A DNA stretch of 36,909 nucleotides from Phaeobacter sp. GTDB lineage: Bacteria > Pseudomonadota > Alphaproteobacteria > Rhodobacterales > Rhodobacteraceae. The number at the start of each line of letters is the position of its first letter. Position 1 is the first letter of the stretch. The stretch is from contig NZ_JAJDWC010000123.1 in assembly GCF_022825805.1 (NCBI RefSeq), positions 1-36,909 on the forward strand. The letters run 5' to 3'. Shown in pieces: positions 33,437 to 36,909 of the stretch. Below the pieces are notes generated by a model. That model searched no databases and was not told where the DNA came from. It saw only the letters and a program-made list of their open reading frames with translations. Both the position numbers and the translations under genes were made by a program.

Positions 33437-33652
33437 CTATAGCAGGGCGGTCTTTTCGCTGTCGCAGGCCCAGAACCAGGGCGCTTTGACTGGGCGATCT
33501 TCTGCTGCCAGTGCATCCGCGCCCACGGCCATGGTCTGGCCCGCCACTGCACCGCCCATCGCCACAACCAGACTGGTGATCCGCAACAGCTCCAACCGGC
33601 GGTTCAAAATCCGCAGCATCCGCGTCCGCAGGGGTTCGCTTAATGTTGTCAT
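33437..33652 (-). CDS. Small hypothetical membrane or exported protein
   Basis: A 71-residue frame with a basic N terminus (MTTLSEPLRTRMLRILNRRL), one hydrophobic segment (about residues 27-48, ITSLVVAMGGAVAG onward) and a short C-terminal tail ending in a Trp/Cys-containing stretch (PWFWACDSEKTALL). I chose ATG 33652, which has AGGGAG about ten bases upstream. The frame open to 33793 is Arg-rich and unlikely. The composition and ribosome site look genuine, but I do not recognise a family. It could be a single-pass membrane protein or carry an uncleaved signal. Confidence 0.5.
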   Translation of the reverse strand: MTTLSEPLRTRMLRILNRRLELLRITSLVVAMGGAVAGQTMAVGADALAAEDRPVKAPWFWACDSEKTALL

Positions 33653-33838
33653 CTTTCCGCTCCCTTTCAGTCTGCGGGTCTTTCCCGCCGTTCGGAGGAC
33701 CATCGCGCGTTCCTGTCTTGCGCCTGCACGCCAGCCGCTCCGCACCTCCATCATACCTCTGAAACGTCCGGTGTCGGCTATTCCGTCTGTCAATTCGCTG
33801 TGAGGGCAAATTTTTGCCGATTCCTTTGCGTTTTTCCC

Positions 33839-33867
33839 TTGCAGCCCCCACCCTCACGGCCTAAACA
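33839..33867 (+). promoter_or_regulatory. Promoter of tRNA-Gly copy 1
   Basis: TTGCAG (33839-33844) and TAAACA (33862-33867) are 17 bases apart, with a predicted start about 12 bases before the tRNA. The same two hexamers at the same spacing precede tRNA-Gly copy 2, with an unrelated spacer sequence, which supports function. Confidence 0.65.
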
Positions 33868-33885
33868 CACCGCACAAATGGCAGC

Positions 33886-33960
33886 GCGGGCGTAGCTCAG
33901 GGGTAGAGCATAACCTTGCCAAGGTTAGGGTCGGGCGTTCGAATCGCCTCGCCCGCTCCA
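33886..33960 (+). tRNA. tRNA-Gly(GCC), copy 1
   Basis: A 75-base cloverleaf with a 7-bp acceptor stem (GCGGGCG with CGCCCGC), D arm GCTCAGGGGTAGAGC, anticodon loop TTGCCAA with anticodon GCC, T arm with GTTCGAATC, and an encoded CCA end. It is identical to the copy at 36390-36464. Confidence 0.97.
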
Positions 33961-33970
33961 TTTGACAAAA

Positions 33971-34004
33971 GACCGCTGGACGCTGCTGCGTCGGCGGTTT
34001 TTTT
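33971..34004 (+). terminator. Terminator after tRNA-Gly copy 1
   Basis: ACCGCTGGACGC pairs with GCGTCGGCGGT (11 pairs, one bulge) around TGCT, followed by a run of seven or more T residues. Confidence 0.8.
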
Positions 34005-34030
34005 GTATGTGGATAAGCCGCAGCAGCCAG

Positions 34031-34059
34031 TTGCGCGGAATCGTTTCACCGCCTAAAAC
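34031..34059 (+). promoter_or_regulatory. Candidate promoter of the methyltransferase gene
   Basis: TTGCGC (34031-34036) and TAAAAC (34054-34059) are 17 bases apart and resemble the nearby tRNA promoters. The predicted start is near 34066, leaving a leader of about 53 bases that contains the palindrome at 34083-34096. Confidence 0.5.
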
Positions 34060-34082
34060 TGGGCCAGAACAGAGCGGGAACG

Positions 34083-34096
34083 GCTGCCGCGGCAGC
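34083..34096. promoter_or_regulatory. Perfect 14-bp palindrome upstream of methyltransferase
   Basis: GCTGCCGCGGCAGC is fully self-complementary and lies between the candidate promoter and the start codon. Methyltransferases of some type II systems bind palindromes upstream of their own genes to control expression. A role as operator is inference; it could also fold as an mRNA hairpin. Confidence 0.4.
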
Positions 34097-34118
34097 GCAA
34101 CACAGGTCTAGGAGCAGG

Positions 34119-35099
34119 ATGCTGACATCGGTTGAACTCTGCGCAGGTGCTGGCGGACAGGCCTTGGGCCTGGAACGCGCTGGTTTTGAGCACGGCGCTT
34201 TGGTGGAAATCGACAAACATTGCTGCGCTACTCTGCGCCACAACCGTCCGCAATGGCGCGTGCTCGAAGAGGATGTGCGCGATTTCAAGGACAAAGCGGG
34301 CGATTACCATGGCATCGACCTATTGGCCGGCGGCCTACCTTGCCCGCCTTTTTCTGTTGCAGGCAAACAGCTTGGTGAAAAAGACGAACGCAATCTGTTT
34401 GATGACGCCATCGAAATCGTCGCCGCCACACGCCCGCGCGCGGTGATGATCGAAAATGTGCGCGGCTTCCTCGACGCGGTGTTTCATGACTACCGGGAGA
34501 AGCTGAAAAAACAGCTGTCGAAACTCGGCTATGATACCGACTGGCGGCTGCTGAATGCCTCGGATTTCGGCGTGCCCCAGCTGCGCCCGCGCGTGGCCAT
34601 CGTGGCACTACGGCGGGAGTTCTCGGACCAATTCGCCTGGCCGGATCCCTTGCCGCACAACCCGCCAACCGTGGGCGAAACCCTGCTGGATCTGATGCAA
34701 GAACGCGGCTGGCGCGGTGCGCAGGATTGGGCTGCCAAGGCTGATGAGATTGCCCCCACCATCGTGGGCGGGTCAAAAAAACACGGCGGGCCGGACCTGG
34801 GCCCGACGCGGGCGCGCCGCGCCTGGGCCGCTTTGGGCGTCGAGGGACGCACCATCGCACCCGAGGCGCCAGATCCGTTTCACAACGACATGCCGCGGCT
34901 GACCGTGCGGATGGTCGCGCGGATCCAGGGGTTTCCGGATGACTGGCATTTCACCGGCGCCAAGACCAACGCTTATCGCCAGGTCGGCAATGCCTTCCCA
35001 CCGCCGGTGGCCGAGGCGGTTGCCCGCCAGATCCGTCAGGCCATCGTACGCCCCAGCCTGCGGGTGGTGACAGCAGGCGGCGGTGGAGGAAACCGCTGA
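34119..35099 (+). CDS. DNA (cytosine-5)-methyltransferase of a type II R-M system
   Basis: A 326-residue C5-cytosine methyltransferase. Motif I is CAGAGGQALGLE near the N terminus, motif IV is GGLPCPPFSVAGK with the catalytic Pro-Cys, motif VI is the ENV in IENVRGF, motif VIII is QLRPRVAIVAL, motif IX is RLTVRMVARIQGFPD and motif X is RQVGNAFPPPVAEAVA. The order is complete, so it should be active. The ATG has AGGAG four bases upstream. It precedes a NaeI-like endonuclease gene on the same strand, so the predicted role is protection of that enzyme's sites, probably GCCGGC. The pair is enclosed by two tRNA-Gly genes. Confidence 0.93.
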   Translation: MLTSVELCAGAGGQALGLERAGFEHGALVEIDKHCCATLRHNRPQWRVLEEDVRDFKDKAGDYHGIDLLAGGLPCPPFSVAGKQLGEKDERNLFDDAIEIVAATRPRAVMIENVRGFLDAVFHDYREKLKKQLSKLGYDTDWRLLNASDFGVPQLRPRVAIVALRREFSDQFAWPDPLPHNPPTVGETLLDLMQERGWRGAQDWAAKADEIAPTIVGGSKKHGGPDLGPTRARRAWAALGVEGRTIAPEAPDPFHNDMPRLTVRMVARIQGFPDDWHFTGAKTNAYRQVGNAFPPPVAEAVARQIRQAIVRPSLRVVTAGGGGGNR

Positions 35100-35325
35100 T
35101 CACCGCGTCAGCATATCACGGTGCGTCGCGGCCCTTTAGCCTGTCCCCTACCATGGCCACGATCACGGCACCGCAAAGGTCTCCAACTGCGCAATGCCAT
35201 GGGGCGCAGGTGATCCGCTCTGACGGTCCGTCACTCAGCCCACCATATCCGCGTCTATCCTCTCCGCATCTGTCATCTTTCCAAAAATACTCACATCCGC
35301 CATCGCGGTTGCCACAGGATCTGAT

Positions 35326-36321
35326 GTGAAACAGAAACTTCCCCCCAGCCGCATCACCCCGGGCCACAGCGATCACGATCTGCTGTCGGCGCTGGCCCGT
35401 GACATCCAGCACCGCGCAGGCGGCGCGCTGGAGTTGAAGCGCCAATTCCCGCAGATGCTGCGCGACTGCATTGATGCGGTGATCCTGACGGCCAAAACCG
35501 GGCGGCGGGCCTATGAGGATCTGGAGAAAACCGAAAAAACATACATCGGCACCCGCGTCGAAATCGAACTGCGGGCGCTGCTGCGATTGCCAAAAGGACG
35601 GCTGGACACCGAAATCCTGGGGCGCGACGTGGACATCAAACACACCATGGGCAGCAATTGGATGATCCCGACCGAAGCGGTGGATCACCCTTGCGTTCTG
35701 GTGGCGGCAGATGAACCGCGCGCGCGCTGTTTTCTGGGTCTGATCGTGGCTCGGCCCGCATATCTGACCCAGGGCCAGAACAAGGATGCCAAACGCTCCA
35801 TCTCGGCGGAGGGGTTTCAGCATATCCTCTGGCTGCTGCAGGATGAGCCCTACCCGGCCAATTTCTGGCGGACGCTGCCAGAAACCACGGTGAAGCAAAT
35901 CTTTGCGGGCGACAGCGGCAATGCGCGTATGGCGCAATTGTTTCGCGCCCTGCCCCGCCATCCGATCCCACGCGATGTGGTGGAGGCCGTGGCAAATCAG
36001 AAGGATTTTATGCGGCGGATCCGTTCTGATGGAGGGCATGGCACCCGCGATGTGCTGGCCAAAGAGGGGTTGCTGATCCTCGAAGGGCGCAAAGATGCGC
36101 AGCTGATCCGGGCGCTGGACCTGCCGCCTTGCAGCGCGTCGGAGTTCATTTCAGCAGCCCCCACGACCGCAGCCCAGATCAGGCTCGCCGCAAGTGCCGG
36201 CCATCCGATCGATCAGACCAGTGATTTGAACAGTGATGCGGACAGTCATCCAACCTGTGATCCAACCAGCAATCCAAACGGTGAGCCGACAGAGGATCCG
36301 CCTTTTTTTGCAGAGGACTGA
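35326..36321 (+). CDS. NaeI-family type II restriction endonuclease
   Basis: A 331-residue protein that I recognise as NaeI-like. It has TEKTYIGTRVEIEL, then LDTEILGRDVDIKHTMGSNW, MIPTEAVDH and ARCFLGLIVARPAYL. The NaeI active site (Glu70, Asp86, Asp95, Lys97) corresponds to E79, D94, D103 and K105 here, with almost the same spacing. NaeI is a type IIE enzyme that needs two GCCGGC sites and has a C-terminal topoisomerase-like DNA-binding domain; the equivalent region here spans about 180-285. The start is a GTG at 35326 with AGGA seven bases upstream, because the ATG two bases earlier is followed by a stop. The last 40 or so residues are low-complexity (Asp/Asn/Ser/Thr/Pro) and probably disordered. 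Confidence 0.85.
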   Translation: MKQKLPPSRITPGHSDHDLLSALARDIQHRAGGALELKRQFPQMLRDCIDAVILTAKTGRRAYEDLEKTEKTYIGTRVEIELRALLRLPKGRLDTEILGRDVDIKHTMGSNWMIPTEAVDHPCVLVAADEPRARCFLGLIVARPAYLTQGQNKDAKRSISAEGFQHILWLLQDEPYPANFWRTLPETTVKQIFAGDSGNARMAQLFRALPRHPIPRDVVEAVANQKDFMRRIRSDGGHGTRDVLAKEGLLILEGRKDAQLIRALDLPPCSASEFISAAPTTAAQIRLAASAGHPIDQTSDLNSDADSHPTCDPTSNPNGEPTEDPPFFAED

Positions 36322-36340
36322 ATTTCCCCTCATTTTCCGC

Positions 36341-36369
36341 TTGCAGGGGGCGGCGCAATTTTCTAAACA
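36341..36369 (+). promoter_or_regulatory. Promoter of tRNA-Gly copy 2
   Basis: TTGCAG (36341-36346), 17 bases, then TAAACA (36364-36369). The hexamers are identical to those of copy 1 while the spacer differs. Confidence 0.65.
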
Positions 36370-36389
36370 CCGCGATACCGAATGGCAGC

Positions 36390-36464
36390 GCGGGCGTAGC
36401 TCAGGGGTAGAGCATAACCTTGCCAAGGTTAGGGTCGGGCGTTCGAATCGCCTCGCCCGCTCCA
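36390..36464 (+). tRNA. tRNA-Gly(GCC), copy 2
   Basis: Identical over all 75 bases to the gene at 33886-33960, with anticodon GCC and an encoded CCA end. Short flanks are also shared (AATGGCAGC before, ATTTG after). The copies are 2504 bp apart and frame the restriction-modification genes. Confidence 0.97.
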
Positions 36465-36474
36465 TTTGGATAGC

Positions 36475-36505
36475 AAAGGGTCGCTCTTCGGAGCGGCCTT
36501 TTTGC
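36475..36505 (+). terminator. Terminator after tRNA-Gly copy 2
   Basis: AAGGGTCGCTC pairs with GAGCGGCCTTT around a TTCG tetraloop and continues into a run of five T residues. It differs in sequence from the terminator after copy 1. Confidence 0.8.
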
Positions 36506-36715
36506 ATTTCTGGTTTGCCTTCCGGGATCAGCCAATGCCGCGGAAACAGACGAAAAGATATTTGATCAAATTCCTTTGACGCGACTCTCAAAACACGCCA
36601 AAGCTTGACCTGCGGGGTGTTGACCCCAGAAATTTGCAGCCTGCCCGTTTTTCCCATGGCCCAATTTGGCCATCCAGCAAAGGCGGCGGGACCCAGCACA
36701 GGAGGAGCTGCGCCA

Positions 36716-36764
36716 ATGGCACCGGTCATTTATCCGACAACCAATTTCACCGCGACCGAACAAT
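36716..36764 (+). pseudogene. 5' fragment of a gene probably interrupted by an IS
   Basis: An ATG at 36716 has a very strong ribosome site, AGGAGGAG (36700-36707), eight bases upstream. It opens a frame starting MAPVIYPTTNFTATEQ. A possible IS end (TGTGCC at 36765 or TGTGAG at 36775) cuts it after about 16-20 codons, ahead of an IS481 transposase start. I do not recognise the protein. The frame continues formally to the window end, so interruption is inferred from the transposase and not proven. Confidence 0.3.
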
Positions 36765-36909
36765 TGTGCCTAGATGTGAGCTTTCAACAGGTTGTCCATT
36801 CGATCCAGACCGAGTTGGTTGGAGTTACCAAGCACCAACCCTATTCGGAGGGATCGAATGAACATTCACAGCAATGCCAGACTGACACCTTTGGGTCGAG
36901 CGCGATTGG
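36765..36909 (+). mobile_element. Left end of an IS481-family element (partial)
   Basis: The element begins at a TGT at 36765 or 36775, 83-93 bases before the transposase start, a normal distance for IS481-family elements. It continues beyond the window. The exact boundary and target duplication cannot be seen. Confidence 0.5.
36858..36909 (+). CDS. IS481-family transposase, N-terminal fragment
   Basis: The first 17 codons read MNIHSNARLTPLGRARL, which matches the conserved start of IS481-family DDE transposases, whose N terminus is a helix-turn-helix region. GGAGGG lies five bases upstream of the ATG. The remainder is outside the window. Confidence 0.7.
   Translation, partial: MNIHSNARLTPLGRARL

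Noticed and set aside
33165..33803. Plus-strand 212-codon frame with pentapeptide-like repeats
   Set aside because: Only the 75-base repeat looks ordered; the rest is basic random-like sequence antisense to the small membrane protein gene.
33886..36464. Integrase-driven genomic island at tRNA-Gly
   Set aside because: No integrase is present and each tRNA has its own conserved promoter, so I describe the cassette without claiming site-specific integration.

Overview
The window is about 37 kb of high-GC chromosome from an alphaproteobacterium, most likely a member of the Roseobacter group (Rhodobacterales). The evidence is the dcw gene order and protein signatures, two DUF2484 proteins inside the dcw cluster, an UpsM-type leader upstream of mraZ, and a DUF1127 gene followed by CCUCCUCCC hairpins (the CcaF1/CcsR arrangement known from Rhodobacter sphaeroides). 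No taxonomic search was possible, so this placement is an inference.

Positions 1-20206 hold the division and cell wall (dcw) cluster on the minus strand. In transcription order it reads mraZ, rsmH, ftsL, ftsI, murE, murF, mraY, then murD, then ftsW, murG, murC, two DUF2484 genes, murB, ddl, ftsQ and ftsA. Together these genes make the cytoplasmic peptidoglycan precursors (MurB-F, Ddl), the lipid-linked precursors (MraY, MurG) and the septal machinery (FtsW, FtsI, FtsL, FtsQ, FtsA). The cluster is broken twice. A terminator and about 530 non-coding bases follow mraY, and a flavoprotein gene on the opposite strand lies between murD and ftsW. ftsZ, normally next after ftsA, is absent; the first 138 bases look like the end of an insertion sequence.

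Positions 20207-21367 are a long non-coding region upstream of mraZ. A candidate promoter, a roughly 210-nt leader RNA ending in a strong terminator, and three TGGG-type units at exact 10-bp spacing over the promoter fit the UpsM/MraZ-box architecture. About 360 bp further upstream is a striking array of eleven TGGG units (one degenerate) at alternating 10- and 9-bp spacing, i.e. a 19-bp repeat, which I read as an expanded MraZ-binding array.

Positions 21368-33652 carry mrp (Fe-S carrier ATPase), the ccaF1-like gene with four CCUCCUCCC stem-loops, a UvrD/PcrA helicase, a membrane-bound diguanylate cyclase, an FMN-dependent alpha-hydroxy-acid dehydrogenase, full-length pyruvate carboxylase and a small putative membrane protein.

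Positions 33839-36505 contain two identical tRNA-Gly(GCC) genes, each with its own promoter and terminator, enclosing a cytosine-5 methyltransferase and a NaeI-family restriction endonuclease. This is a compact restriction-modification island between duplicated tRNA genes. The window ends inside the start of an IS481-type transposase, which seems to have entered a gene with a strong ribosome binding site.
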